Below, one piece after another: positions 9,101 to 18,098 of a DNA stretch of 64,000 bases. A program made the position numbers and the translations under genes. Location of the stretch: positions 62,001-126,000 of the forward strand of contig NZ_JACFPL010000004.1 in NCBI RefSeq assembly GCF_016102005.1. Reading direction: 5' to 3'. This DNA comes from Bifidobacterium choladohabitans (GTDB taxonomy: Bacteria; Actinomycetota; Actinomycetes; Actinomycetales; Bifidobacteriaceae). How positions within the stretch are numbered: position 1 is the first letter of the stretch; the number at the start of each line of letters is the position of its first letter. The notes below the pieces were generated by a model, which made no database searches, was not told the origin of the DNA, and saw nothing but the letters and a program-made list of their open reading frames with translations.

Positions 9101-11563
9101 GCGGACACCTACCGTCAGATTCGGGGCCTTGGGCGCCGAGGCTGCCCTGCTCAAGGAAGGGGGCTGCAGGACGATGGTCCCTTGAGCGCTGCCTTCGGCG
9201 TTGGCGACCGTGTAGGCGATGCTCAGCGGGCGTGTGGGAATTTTTCTGGCTGACAGATAGACCCGACGGTGGTCCACGATGCCGACCTTGATGCCGGAGT
9301 CCGGGTCCACGCGCACATCGGTCAGCGCCAGCACTCCGCCCATGGGATCCAGATCGTTGTCGAGCGGATCGACGATGGCGGTCTGGTCGGCCCCCAGCAG
9401 GGCCACGTCGTTGACGGGTACCGGCGGCGCGGATCCGCCCTGGTCGTGTTCCACCTCCAGCCTGACCAGCCCCTGGGTCTCCTGGTCGCCCTGGGCCACC
9501 CGGTAGGGCACATAATAGGTGCCCGGGTTGGCGGCGGTGGCGGTGAAGGAAAGGCTCTCGGCGTTGACCTCCAACTGGATTCCATCGGGTTTGTCGACCC
9601 GGACCAGGCGGAGGGGCTGAGCGGCATTGGCATGTGCGCTCCTGCTCAGGTCCACGGTCACCTCTCGGCCGGGAGTGGCCTGACGGATGACCGGATCAAC
9701 CAGTGGGGCCAGGGTGTTGACGGGTCTGACGGTGAAGTAGATGAGTCCCTGTCCGCTCATGAGTCCGTCCGAAACGGTGACTTTGACAGCCAACCGACCG
9801 GAGGTGGCCGACCCAGCACTCATGGTCAGCTGCCCATCAGCCCTGGTGGAAAGGGATATTCGATCGGAGTTGACGGATTCGGCACCTACCAGTGTCAGCG
9901 GGTCTCCGTCAGGATCCTCGAAGCCGGCCAGAGCGTTGACGGTTGTCGTGGCGCCCTGCTCCACCTCATACTCGGGAGGGGTATCGTTCTGGACCGGTGC
10001 TTGGTCACTTCGGTCCATCTTGGCCGGGGCGATGTTCAGGTCGATGCCAGCCGAGGAGACCTGGCCGCGACCGTCGGTGATGGAGTAGTTGATTCGGGCC
10101 CGGCCGACAGGTGCGTCGCTGGCATCCACCTGCAGGTAACGGCCGTTCATGACCGGGGTCAGGCGCAGATTGCCCTGCGAGCTGCGCGCATCCTCGATTC
10201 GCAGAACCGAACAGTCGGTCTGACGATCGTTGCGAAGGGGGTCCAGCAGGGCTCTGGAACCGGCCCGAATGCCCAGACTGTCGTCCTCGGCCTGGATGGG
10301 TTGGGATCCTGAGCGACAGGTGGCAGCGAACCGCTGGCGGTTGTCGGCCGAGTCCTGGCGCTGATCGGTTTTGTTCGTGTGCTTGACCTCCATGGTTTGC
10401 CACTGCGGCCGGATCACCTTGGTGGAGGATTGCGGGTTCCAAACATCGCCAGTCAGCACGTCGTTGAGGATGACCCTCCGGTGGTTGGCCCGGAAGACCA
10501 GGTCCGAGGTGGGGCTGATGGCTTCCAGGGTGGTGGGACGCGGCTGGGGTGACCGGACCTTGGGCCCGGCCGTTCCTGTTGCGCACAGGCGTAGGAAATT
10601 GCTTCCCGAGGAGGCCCAGGCTGTCCAAAGGCATCCGCCGGAGGAGACCGGCTGGGCGGGCTGGCCGCTGCCGCCTGTGCGTACGGTCTCGACCTGTTTG
10701 CGCGGATGGTCCAGATCAACCAGGTGGACGCTTTCCTGATCGGTCAGACCCACCCAGGGTCCCTGACGGTCCATGTCCACAGGAGTGGACTGGAGTTGCA
10801 GGTCTCCCCGGTGCGGTATCCGGACGGATCCCTGGGGCCAGTAAAGCCGGTTGCCAGCCAGGAGGACGGGTCTTCCATCGATGACGCTGAAGGCAGTGGC
10901 CCGAACGGGGGCGTGATCCGTCAGGGAGTCCAGCTCACGGTGGGCCCGGGAGTCCGGTCCGTCGATTTTCAGCACGACCCCGTCCGAGGGCCGGTAGGCG
11001 TAGACGGTTCCGGAGGCATCCACGGTGACGGCGGCCCCGGAGCCCAAGGTCAGCACAGGGTCGCGGCGTTGCGGGTCCATATCTCCCGGAGAAGTGGCCT
11101 GACCCACCCAGACCTTGCCGGTCCGCGCCTGGAAGAGGACCAGAGTGGGCCCGTTGACCATCCGCTGGACCCTGGCATCCGATCGGGTGGTGTCTCCCAG
11201 TGTGGCGGTGGAGGCCGCTATGGGAGCCATGCCTCCTTCACGGCCCAGGATGACCGCATATCCGCTCTGGGCCAGGTCGAAGTGGTCCGTGCCTGTCGAC
11301 AGGGCCACGTCCGCCTCGCCGATGTCGGGCTTGAACCGGGCGACCTTGCGCTCGTTTTCGGAGGTGATCCAGATGCTGCCGTCATCCACCTGAACGGCAC
11401 GGCGGTCCACTCCATGCATGAACAAGGCGCCCAGTATGAGCAGGACCAGAGCCGTCAGCGTGACGGCCAGGATGGTGGCAGGGTTCTTGGCGCGGACGGC
11501 CAGGGCATGCCGCAGACGCAGCCCGGCCCGGCGCATCCGCAGGAAGCGTCCCTGCAAGTCCAT
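6131..11563 (-). CDS. Giant membrane-anchored Ig-like / fibronectin type III repeat protein
   Basis: A protein of 1810 residues from the ATG at 11563, which is preceded by AGGGGATT; a GTG at 11596 is possible but has no better ribosome site. A basic N-terminus is followed by one transmembrane segment (about 30-52), giving an external C-terminus. The next 300 or so residues look like a beta-propeller or WD-like region. Many cadherin/Ig-like repeats follow, with recurring phrases of the type DPDGDPLTLV, DPDGDCDTLSG and DDPLRLD. At least two fibronectin type III domains lie near the end (about 1490-1690, e.g. LLAWEPGAVNGSPVDEYRV). It corresponds to the FN3 member of the bifidobacterial PFNA cluster and is probably a surface-exposed binding or sensing protein. 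It overlaps the MoxR gene by 4 bases. Confidence 0.87.
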   Translation of the reverse strand: MDLQGRFLRMRRAGLRLRHALAVRAKNPATILAVTLTALVLLILGALFMHGVDRRAVQVDDGSIWITSENERKVARFKPDIGEADVALSTGTDHFDLAQSGYAVILGREGGMAPIAASTATLGDTTRSDARVQRMVNGPTLVLFQARTGKVWVGQATSPGDMDPQRRDPVLTLGSGAAVTVDASGTVYAYRPSDGVVLKIDGPDSRAHRELDSLTDHAPVRATAFSVIDGRPVLLAGNRLYWPQGSVRIPHRGDLQLQSTPVDMDRQGPWVGLTDQESVHLVDLDHPRKQVETVRTGGSGQPAQPVSSGGCLWTAWASSGSNFLRLCATGTAGPKVRSPQPRPTTLEAISPTSDLVFRANHRRVILNDVLTGDVWNPQSSTKVIRPQWQTMEVKHTNKTDQRQDSADNRQRFAATCRSGSQPIQAEDDSLGIRAGSRALLDPLRNDRQTDCSVLRIEDARSSQGNLRLTPVMNGRYLQVDASDAPVGRARINYSITDGRGQVSSAGIDLNIAPAKMDRSDQAPVQNDTPPEYEVEQGATTTVNALAGFEDPDGDPLTLVGAESVNSDRISLSTRADGQLTMSAGSATSGRLAVKVTVSDGLMSGQGLIYFTVRPVNTLAPLVDPVIRQATPGREVTVDLSRSAHANAAQPLRLVRVDKPDGIQLEVNAESLSFTATAANPGTYYVPYRVAQGDQETQGLVRLEVEHDQGGSAPPVPVNDVALLGADQTAIVDPLDNDLDPMGGVLALTDVRVDPDSGIKVGIVDHRRVYLSARKIPTRPLSIAYTVANAEGSAQGTIVLQPPSLSRAASAPKAPNLTVGVRSSGLVTVSVMDKVTHADGTSVTLDQQLTTDQRNFAGLTFVSGDTVRYQASERTGDFPATYTVRDDLGNAASGTITFRVHASDPASKPAPTPKDLRAQVAAGTKVRIPVPLTGIDPDGDCDTLSGLGNQAPRLGRIVKAGADYLIYEAYPDSHGTDEFTYAVEDWVGQRAQARVRIGVFPDSSVTGVFARDDKVRLRPGTVADVPVLLNDISGDDDPLRLDPNLERQGLDQAGVEADMIRLTAPSQPGTSYLVYKARNRAGLSDQATLTVVSDPQAPIQPPIAQDYQVAPEDTVDKRSVEVDLADSISNPSGTLDDLRLGIHPSARAHARIVGEAGSTKLVIDLTDQARAVPYTVTNTRYKITSMAFVKVPAYGVFPPMLRPRAPALKVRAGQSITIDIADQVRVGAGKTARIASRQSVSATKSDGSDPYVDEHTLRFTAAKDYAGPASLTFAVRDGDPGGQAIVNESVLTLPITVVGGRASPPVLSAPVIDLVAGEPAQTISLTAMTRWPQGSDPADSTFSSGDPQGPIHVKVSPRGQLNVAADKTATPGTKATLPVTITSSSGDVHTVLVFRIVATTRPLASVPSRQLGLKAGQSLELDLFDGALNPFPDTPLRLVGLVSDDTSRLTATSLGDGRIAIKADRDIGASTNTILATIEDGSRDPGRRVSATITVGIIDRPQAPRMMAGAAQAGDGTVLLAWEPGAVNGSPVDEYRVTYTSSAGSGQRSCGNAVTCRVDGLANGHDYSFTVQAHNQVGWSPASSPAAARPDALPGGVQALTVDGGSKETLTVTWRPPENHGSPIQGYTVHGEGSGCGSPRWRSATATKAVFDVDHDEAGGTCTVSVTPANMAGSGPVASASGATWSHPDPPAFQTLEYQGKDQVKLVLNPGAEHGRPCADIQVSIDGLDTDKASWTLPCNQPEVSEVITLPAGSTKPGATLNFRAVARIRGVGSEGHSPAATKELDLPKDADKPSDKTLNPSVVPSADKDE

Positions 11564-11772
11564 AATCCCCTGGGTTCCTTTCCTGTTCTGCCGCACAGGC
11601 CAGGATGCCTGACCTATACCTTTCCTATACCTTTATCTTGTGCCCTTGTTGGTTAATTGATCCCGGACCGCCGTCGATGCCCTCTCTGACGACTGATTTT
11701 AGCTGGTTTGCCAGGTCTTGGCGGTCTGTGAAAGTCGGGGTGGTCGAATGTGGAAATTCATCCACCGAAGGC

Positions 11773-13359
11773 TCATTGGACGGCGCAAATGATCGTGGGT
11801 TCCTGGGACATGCTCCTGTCGGCCCGCACCAGGGTGACGCTGATGCAGGTCTGACCCCCCTGCGGGCTGTCGACACGGGCGGCCGGCTGTCGGGTCTGCA
11901 CGCTGCGGCCACGGTCTCCGGTGCCGCCCTGATCCAGGGGATGCCAGACATAGGTGTCTCCCGGTTTGGGGTCGGGATTGGCCCAGGTGAAAACTGCCGT
12001 GGTGCCTTGGTAGCGGCCTTGGCCCTGGGTGGGTGAGGGAACCGGGCCCTCCTGCAGATCCTGGGGGTCGCTCGAATCCGTCGGGTCCGGGGACTGCGCC
12101 TGTTGGGATTGGGCCTGGGAGGAACCTGTAGTAGTCGGCTGTGAACCACGCTCGGATCTGTTTGGCAGGCCGACAACCAGGGCCCAGACCAGTACCAGGG
12201 CCAGGATGACAGCGAGGATCAGTCCCAAAAGGACCAGACGGCGGCGGCCGCCAAAAAACCGCTTGGCCTGGCTGCCTTCATGGTCGGTGAACGCATCCCT
12301 GTCTGGGCGCAGACGCGGTTGGGAGCTGGCCCGTGCACCAGCCCAGGGGTGGCCGGGTTCCTTATTCTCTGGTCGCTTTCCCCCTCGGCCTGCAATGGGT
12401 CGGCCAGCAATGTCTCCGGTCCGGGAGTGTGAACGTACATCCTCCGTGGGGTAGGGGCCAATTCCCTCGCCGATGAAGGGCGTTGCATGGCCGTAGAGCT
12501 CTTGTTGGACCTCCTGGAGGGCCCGCCCGAACTCCAGCGCCGAGTAGTAGCGGTCGTCCCGGTCATGGGCCATGGCCTTCTCCAGGACGGCGGCCAGCAT
12601 AGGGGAGGCCTCGCCCATGTGCAGAACCGGGGTTTCCGCTGTCAGGATCAGCTGGGCCAGGTGATCCTCATCCCGGGCCCGGTAGGCGTACTCGTAGGGG
12701 GAGCGGCCGGCCAGCATGCCGAAGAGCGAGGCCCCCAGGGAGTAGATGTCGCTGGCCTCTGATCCCCCCGAGCGGTTCGCCAGGACCTCTGGGGCCGCCC
12801 AGGGTATGGAAAGCCCGCCGGCTCGTTCGTCTCCATAGATGCCTGCGGAAATGCCGAAGTCAGCCAGGACGGGCAGACCCTGGTCGGTGATCAGGAAGTT
12901 GCTGGGTTTGACGTCCCGGTGCAGGATTCCGCGTTCATGGGCGCAGCAGAGGGCCGAGGCCATGCGCACCCCCAGGTCCAACACGCCTTCCTGGTCCATG
13001 CCCCCGTGAAGCATGATGGTCTTGCAGCTGCCGCCCGGAGCGTATTCGAGCACCAGGCAATCCCGTCCGTCATCGCTGACCAGCGCCTGGTGGATGCTCA
13101 GGATGCAGGGGTGGGTGGAGAGCTTGGCCAGGGTCTTGGCCTCCCGCAGAAAGAGCTGATGGGTCTGCTGGTCCATGCTGCCTTGGAGGGCCACCTTGAC
13201 CGCCACGGGTCGGTTGAGCCCCTCCTGCTCGTACAGGTAGACGGCGGCGGTGCCTCCCAGATCCAAGGGGCGCATAAGCCGCAGCCCGGGCAGCGTTGGC
13301 GCCTGGTCCATGGATGGGACCGCACCCGGGCGCCGGGCCTGGGAACCATTCTGCTGCAA
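11773..13359 (-). CDS. Membrane Ser/Thr protein kinase (PFNA-cluster, Pkb2-like)
   Basis: A protein of 528 residues from a TTG start at 13359, chosen because AGGAGG (13367-13372 on the opposite strand) lies at normal distance and no ATG in frame does better. The cytoplasmic kinase domain (about 25-290) has the ATP-binding Lys55 (RPVAVKV), HRDVKPSNF (147-155) and DFG (167-169), so it should be active. A Pro/Arg-rich linker, a single membrane helix (375-397) and a Ser/Thr/Gln-rich external region of about 130 residues follow. It is the first gene of the minus-strand cluster with the Fn3, MoxR, DUF58 and transglutaminase-like genes. A decayed relative of its kinase domain is present at 25955-26158. 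The substrates cannot be read from the sequence. Confidence 0.92.
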   Translation of the reverse strand: MQQNGSQARRPGAVPSMDQAPTLPGLRLMRPLDLGGTAAVYLYEQEGLNRPVAVKVALQGSMDQQTHQLFLREAKTLAKLSTHPCILSIHQALVSDDGRDCLVLEYAPGGSCKTIMLHGGMDQEGVLDLGVRMASALCCAHERGILHRDVKPSNFLITDQGLPVLADFGISAGIYGDERAGGLSIPWAAPEVLANRSGGSEASDIYSLGASLFGMLAGRSPYEYAYRARDEDHLAQLILTAETPVLHMGEASPMLAAVLEKAMAHDRDDRYYSALEFGRALQEVQQELYGHATPFIGEGIGPYPTEDVRSHSRTGDIAGRPIAGRGGKRPENKEPGHPWAGARASSQPRLRPDRDAFTDHEGSQAKRFFGGRRRLVLLGLILAVILALVLVWALVVGLPNRSERGSQPTTTGSSQAQSQQAQSPDPTDSSDPQDLQEGPVPSPTQGQGRYQGTTAVFTWANPDPKPGDTYVWHPLDQGGTGDRGRSVQTRQPAARVDSPQGGQTCISVTLVRADRSMSQEPTIICAVQ

Positions 13360-13501
13360 GGGGCATCACCTCCTAAGGAATGCCTGGGAACTGCTATCCA
13401 CGATAACAGCACGCCGCTCCCGATCGGTCATCCTTTCAACCTCCCAAGAATGGTCCCGGACCAGCGGCTTCCGGGGCCTGCGGATGGACCATGCCGGACC
13501 C

Positions 13502-13514
13502 TATTCTTGTAGCT
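13502..13514 (+). promoter_or_regulatory. Candidate promoter -10 element for a leaderless adnA transcript
   Basis: TATTCT at 13502-13507 matches the actinobacterial TANNNT -10 consensus and ends 7 bases before the ATG at 13515. Transcription would then begin at or next to the start codon. No Shine-Dalgarno sequence precedes this ATG, which agrees with leaderless translation. No clear -35 box is visible. Confidence 0.5.
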
Positions 13515-16500
13515 ATGAGCAAGCAGCCACCGGTGGATCCGCAAGAGGCCATGGAACCGGTCCGCGCCCTTATCGGCGATCGGCTCCGGAACGGGGAGGG
13601 TCGGCCCACCCGTGCCCTGGTGGTGGCTGGTCCTCCCCGCAGCGGCAAGACCAGGCTGGCCACCCGGGCCCTGCTGGCCGGCATGGAACGGTTCGGCGAC
13701 GGTGCCAGCATGGCCGTATCAGGTAGGACCGCAGCCGACCAGGTCAGCCGCCAGGTCATTCTTGAGCGGGGCAGGTCCGACCGTACCCGACCTGTGGGCA
13801 CCCTGCAGGCCCTGGCCTTCCGTCTGCTGACACGGTCCCGGTTGGCCCAGGGAGGCCGCGATCCGCTTCTGCCCAGGCTGCTCAACGGCGCCGAGGAGGA
13901 TGCCCTGCTCAGGCAGGTCATGACCGTCCACCTGGAGCACGTCCAGGCCGGGGACGACTGCGCGGTCTGCCGACTCCTGGAACGCTACTTTCGCAACGGG
14001 GCGGGCTGGTCCTCCGTCCTGGTCGGCGACGGACAGGGACGGGTCGTAGGGGTCGCCGACAGGTTCATCGCCCAGCTACGGGACATGTTCGCCCGCATGA
14101 CGGAATTGGGCCTGGACAGGGGGGACCGGGACCAGCTTCTGGACGCCCTGGCCGTCCAGCCCATGGACCCCGACCGCCGCGATCGGCTGGGCCTGCAGTG
14201 GCGGCTGGCCTTCGCCCTGGAGGACGAATACCGCCAGAGCATCACCGAGAGCTACCCGGATGAATTCCGTCTGGACCCCTCCATGCTCATGGTCGAAGCC
14301 TCCCGCAGCCTGGACGGACTTGCTGATGACGACCTGCCCGACCTGCTGGTCGTGGACGATTGGCAGGACGTCACCCTGGCCGGGATGGGCCTGTTGCAGG
14401 GGTTGAACCGGGCCGGTTGCCGACTTCTTCTGGTGGGCAATCCCGACCAGTCGGTCCAGTCCTTCCGTGGCTCCTATCCGGAATTTCTGGCCACTCGTCT
14501 GACGACCCTGGCCAAGCCTGTGCCAGGTGACGCCGCCCCCCTTCTGGCCCAGGACTTCGCCTGCCTGGGCGCCGCCACCCTGACCCTGAAACCCCGGAGG
14601 ATGGTGGTTCCGAAAGCAGTCGAAGAACATACCGAAGGCCGCCAGGGTTCAGATTCGGCGGCTCCGGGTTCCTACGCCGACCTGGTGGCTGCCAGGGTCA
14701 GCCTGGGCATCGCCGGGGTTGAGGAGGACGATACCCCCCTGCCTGCCAGACCCGGCAAGCTGCCCGCCTGGCCCGGCGCAGGACCGGTGGCGCCTCTGAC
14801 CGACGGCGACAGTCTTATTCGCGACGGCAGCGTGCAGACCAGGCTCTTCCGCACCCCCGACCAGGAGGATGACGACCTGGTCTGGCAGGTCAAGCATGAG
14901 TTCCTGGCCCAGAAACGTGACTGGAACGACATGGCCGTCATCGCCCACGACAACATGACCCTGCGCACGCTGGGCCGCAAACTGCGTGTGCAGGGCGTGC
15001 CGGTGCGCTTCTCCTCAGTGACCCGTCCGCTCAGTCAGGAACCAGCCATCCAGGGTCTCTTTGCCCTGGTCGAGCTGGCCCAGTCGGTACTGGACCCTGG
15101 AACTGCCGGAAGAGACCCGGACGATCCTGCCCAGGTGGCCGCCTGGATCCGTTCGCGCCTGCGCACCCTGATGGCCGGCCCCCTCTTCCGGGTCCCCGCC
15201 ACCGCCGCTCGTGCAGAGCGTCCCGTCAGGATGGAGCGCCTGGAGTCCATCATGGAGACCATGGCCGCATTGGCCCCCCTGTCCGGCCAGCAGGGAAGCG
15301 AGGCGGACTCGTCGGGCACCTTGGACGATCTGCCGCTCCTTGGACAGGCCTGGCGGACCTGGGTGGAGGATCTGGCCGAGCGGCGGGCTCAGCGGGACCG
15401 TTCATCCGGCATCAGTGTCGACGATTCCCTGTTGGCCAGGCATGATTCCGTCGAGCCAGGGGCAGCGTCCGGTCCCTTCTCCACTGCCTCGGCCCCCGAC
15501 CAGCCGGTGGATCTGGGCGACCGGGATGCCCAACGGCCAGCCATTCTTTCCGTTCAGGCCCTGGAGACCCTGCTGGTTCTGGACCCGGATGACCGATCCT
15601 CGGGAATCATCCTGGAGGCCATGACCGCCATCGCCGGAGGTCGCCGGGAGGATCCTGACGTCCAGGTTCTGGAAAAGGCCCTGCAGGTTCTGCGTCTGAC
15701 GGCCACCCGCATCAGCGCTCTGGAGGACCGTCAGCCCCAATACGTGCTCTGGGAGGCCTGGCGGAGCCTGGACCTGGCCGATGACTGGCAGCGGAGGGCC
15801 CTGATGGCCACCCAGGAGGGGGAGGAGTCCAACGACCGCCTGGACGCGCTCATGCGGCTCTTCCAGTACGCGGCTGGCTCCCGTCGTTTTCCCACGGTCG
15901 AGGCCTTCATGGACCAGGTGCGCACCATGCAGATCGAGGCCGACTCCTTGGCGCGGATCGGGCCCATTGAGCACGCCGTCACGCTGACCACACCCGCCGG
16001 CGCTGCCGCCCTGGCCACCGACTGGCCCCTGGTCTGGTTGCCCGCCGTCCAGGACGGGGTCTGGCCCAACCTGATTCCCCGCGACACCATGTTCGGAGCC
16101 GAGGAGCTGGCCGACCTGGTCCTGCACAATCGCATCGGCGACCCCCTGGCGGACACGCTCAGCCACGATCCGGCCCTGCGCTCCATCCTCTACGCCGAGA
16201 AGAAGGGCTTTCTGGAGGCACTGACCCGGGCCCGAACCCAGGTGCGCATCAGTGCGGTCTGGAACGATGACCTGGTTCCTTCGGACTTCCTCTACGGCTA
16301 CCTGCCCGAACGCTATCCACGCACCGCCGATATGAGTCAGGCCGAGTTCAGCATGGTCGGCGCTGGCTCAGGCGGCAGAGAGCGCTACGGGGGGCTGGAG
16401 GTGTCTGCCAGGGGTCTGACGGCGGCCGCCCGATCCATCCTGGCTGTCCAGGCGTTGCTTCCGCATGACCAGATTGACCGTGACCGGGTGGACGATGCCG

Positions 16501-18098
16501 TACAAACCTTGCGGTTGCTGGCCTATCAGGGTCAGGATTCGGCCGATCCACGGCATTGGCCCTTCCTCTACGACCAGTCGACATTGGATCAGCATGTCCC
16601 AGACGGGCAGTCCACGATTGGGTCGGCCTCGGACCGGCATGCCTCAGATGAGCAGGTTTCGGATGAAGGGGCCCCGGTTGAGCAGGCTGCCGGGTCAAGG
16701 GCTGTGGCCGCCGCCGCAGGTGTCGCATCGGTTGTTGAAAAGGACCGTGCCTCCCGTTCCGCACCGGCTTCCTCCAATCAAAACACCCAGGCGGGTCCAA
16801 GCCATGACCGTGACCAGCGTCATGAGCACCGCCACGAACACGGGTCCGACCGCCAGGTGGTTCTCCTTTCACCTTCGGCGGTCGATGCCATCTGGAACTG
16901 CCCCCTGGAGTGGGCCCTGGGCGATCAGTTCTCCGGCCCATCCCCATCCAGGGTGCCTACGGAGTTCGGCTCCCTGATCCACAAGGTGGCCAGCGAGGGT
17001 ACAGCCCAGGGTCTGGACCGTCCCGGCCATGGCGACCCGGATGCCCGCCAGCAGCAGGTGCGGGATGCACTTCTGGACATCTACCAGGATCTGGCTCCCC
17101 AGGAACAGCGTCTGCGGGACCCGGACGAGCTCTATGACCAGCGCGGCCGCAGCAGCCGGGTGGAGCCCATCCTGGACAACCTGGCCTCTTATTTCGTGCG
17201 CTCCTCGGATTCCGAATACGGCCTGGAGGGCAAGAGCCCGGTCCCGGTCGGCGACCTGCTGGGGGTGCAGAGCGAGCGCTCATTTGATGTCAGCCTGTCC
17301 GTGGAGGACCTAGTCCCTCTTTGGAAGGCCACCTTCCCTGACAGGCCCCTGGATGCCGACGTGCTCTTCGCCCTGATGTCCGGCCTGGTAGACGGCTTCC
17401 CCGCAGCCCTGGATGCCAGGACCACAGTCAGGCTGACCGGCCGCATCGACCGTCTGGAGGTCAGGTCCCTGCCCGAGGGCATCCGTCTGCGGCTGGTGGA
17501 CTACAAGACCGGCAGAGTCCCCTATACCCAGGGGCAGCTCTTCAACGACCTGCAGCTGGTCTGCTATCAGCTGGGACTGGCCTTCCCGCCCACTCCTGGC
17601 AGCAGCCCGGAGGTGGGGGCGGCCTGGAGTCTGCCCCAGGCCCCCGATCTGGAGAGGACCGAGGGGATGAAGCTGAGCCAGTCCCTGCTCCTGCAGCTGC
17701 AGACCCCGCCCAAGGATGAGCAAACGGGGTTGCGCCGGGAGGAGATGGCCTACCAGCCTCCACTGTTCGAGCGCGACAGGCTGGTCACCATCGCCCAGCC
17801 CAGAACCGGTATGCCCTCCCCGCTCAAGTCCAAGGCCGAGCCTGCGGACTTGTCCGAACAGGTTCCGCCCGGGGTGGATGCGGACCTGTGGGCCATGGTC
17901 CGAGCCTCCAGAGTCTCCTCCCAGGCTGTATGGGGGCTGACCATGATAGCCAGGGTCTTCTTCGCCGCAGGAGTCAAGCTGACGGCCGGCCGGGATGATG
18001 CGGTCTTCGACCCTGCCCGTTGCCATCGGGCCAGCAATGGCCAGGAATGTCAGGCATGGCAACTGGTGGCGCCCAATCTACTGGAGGATCAGGAATGA
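13515..18098 (+). CDS. adnA: AdnA-like ATP-dependent helicase-nuclease subunit
   Basis: A protein of 1527 residues (ATG 13515; an in-frame ATG 24 bases earlier would lie upstream of the likely promoter). It resembles the AdnA subunit of the actinobacterial AdnAB end-resection machine: UvrD-type motor motifs with Walker A GPPRSGKT (39-46), a DEAD-like box VVDDWQD, LVGNPDQSVQSFRGS, and motif VI LTRARTQVRIS. A RecB-type nuclease domain lies near the end, with GRIDRLE and VDYKTGR (near 1330). Iron-sulfur ligand positions are partly kept: Cys1129 in NCPLEW, then Cys1503 and Cys1512, but the middle position of the usual C-x2-C-x5-C triplet is Ala1506. The stop overlaps the start of the partner gene (ATGA). 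It acts in double-strand break repair. Confidence 0.87.
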   Translation: MSKQPPVDPQEAMEPVRALIGDRLRNGEGRPTRALVVAGPPRSGKTRLATRALLAGMERFGDGASMAVSGRTAADQVSRQVILERGRSDRTRPVGTLQALAFRLLTRSRLAQGGRDPLLPRLLNGAEEDALLRQVMTVHLEHVQAGDDCAVCRLLERYFRNGAGWSSVLVGDGQGRVVGVADRFIAQLRDMFARMTELGLDRGDRDQLLDALAVQPMDPDRRDRLGLQWRLAFALEDEYRQSITESYPDEFRLDPSMLMVEASRSLDGLADDDLPDLLVVDDWQDVTLAGMGLLQGLNRAGCRLLLVGNPDQSVQSFRGSYPEFLATRLTTLAKPVPGDAAPLLAQDFACLGAATLTLKPRRMVVPKAVEEHTEGRQGSDSAAPGSYADLVAARVSLGIAGVEEDDTPLPARPGKLPAWPGAGPVAPLTDGDSLIRDGSVQTRLFRTPDQEDDDLVWQVKHEFLAQKRDWNDMAVIAHDNMTLRTLGRKLRVQGVPVRFSSVTRPLSQEPAIQGLFALVELAQSVLDPGTAGRDPDDPAQVAAWIRSRLRTLMAGPLFRVPATAARAERPVRMERLESIMETMAALAPLSGQQGSEADSSGTLDDLPLLGQAWRTWVEDLAERRAQRDRSSGISVDDSLLARHDSVEPGAASGPFSTASAPDQPVDLGDRDAQRPAILSVQALETLLVLDPDDRSSGIILEAMTAIAGGRREDPDVQVLEKALQVLRLTATRISALEDRQPQYVLWEAWRSLDLADDWQRRALMATQEGEESNDRLDALMRLFQYAAGSRRFPTVEAFMDQVRTMQIEADSLARIGPIEHAVTLTTPAGAAALATDWPLVWLPAVQDGVWPNLIPRDTMFGAEELADLVLHNRIGDPLADTLSHDPALRSILYAEKKGFLEALTRARTQVRISAVWNDDLVPSDFLYGYLPERYPRTADMSQAEFSMVGAGSGGRERYGGLEVSARGLTAAARSILAVQALLPHDQIDRDRVDDAVQTLRLLAYQGQDSADPRHWPFLYDQSTLDQHVPDGQSTIGSASDRHASDEQVSDEGAPVEQAAGSRAVAAAAGVASVVEKDRASRSAPASSNQNTQAGPSHDRDQRHEHRHEHGSDRQVVLLSPSAVDAIWNCPLEWALGDQFSGPSPSRVPTEFGSLIHKVASEGTAQGLDRPGHGDPDARQQQVRDALLDIYQDLAPQEQRLRDPDELYDQRGRSSRVEPILDNLASYFVRSSDSEYGLEGKSPVPVGDLLGVQSERSFDVSLSVEDLVPLWKATFPDRPLDADVLFALMSGLVDGFPAALDARTTVRLTGRIDRLEVRSLPEGIRLRLVDYKTGRVPYTQGQLFNDLQLVCYQLGLAFPPTPGSSPEVGAAWSLPQAPDLERTEGMKLSQSLLLQLQTPPKDEQTGLRREEMAYQPPLFERDRLVTIAQPRTGMPSPLKSKAEPADLSEQVPPGVDADLWAMVRASRVSSQAVWGLTMIARVFFAAGVKLTAGRDDAVFDPARCHRASNGQECQAWQLVAPNLLEDQE

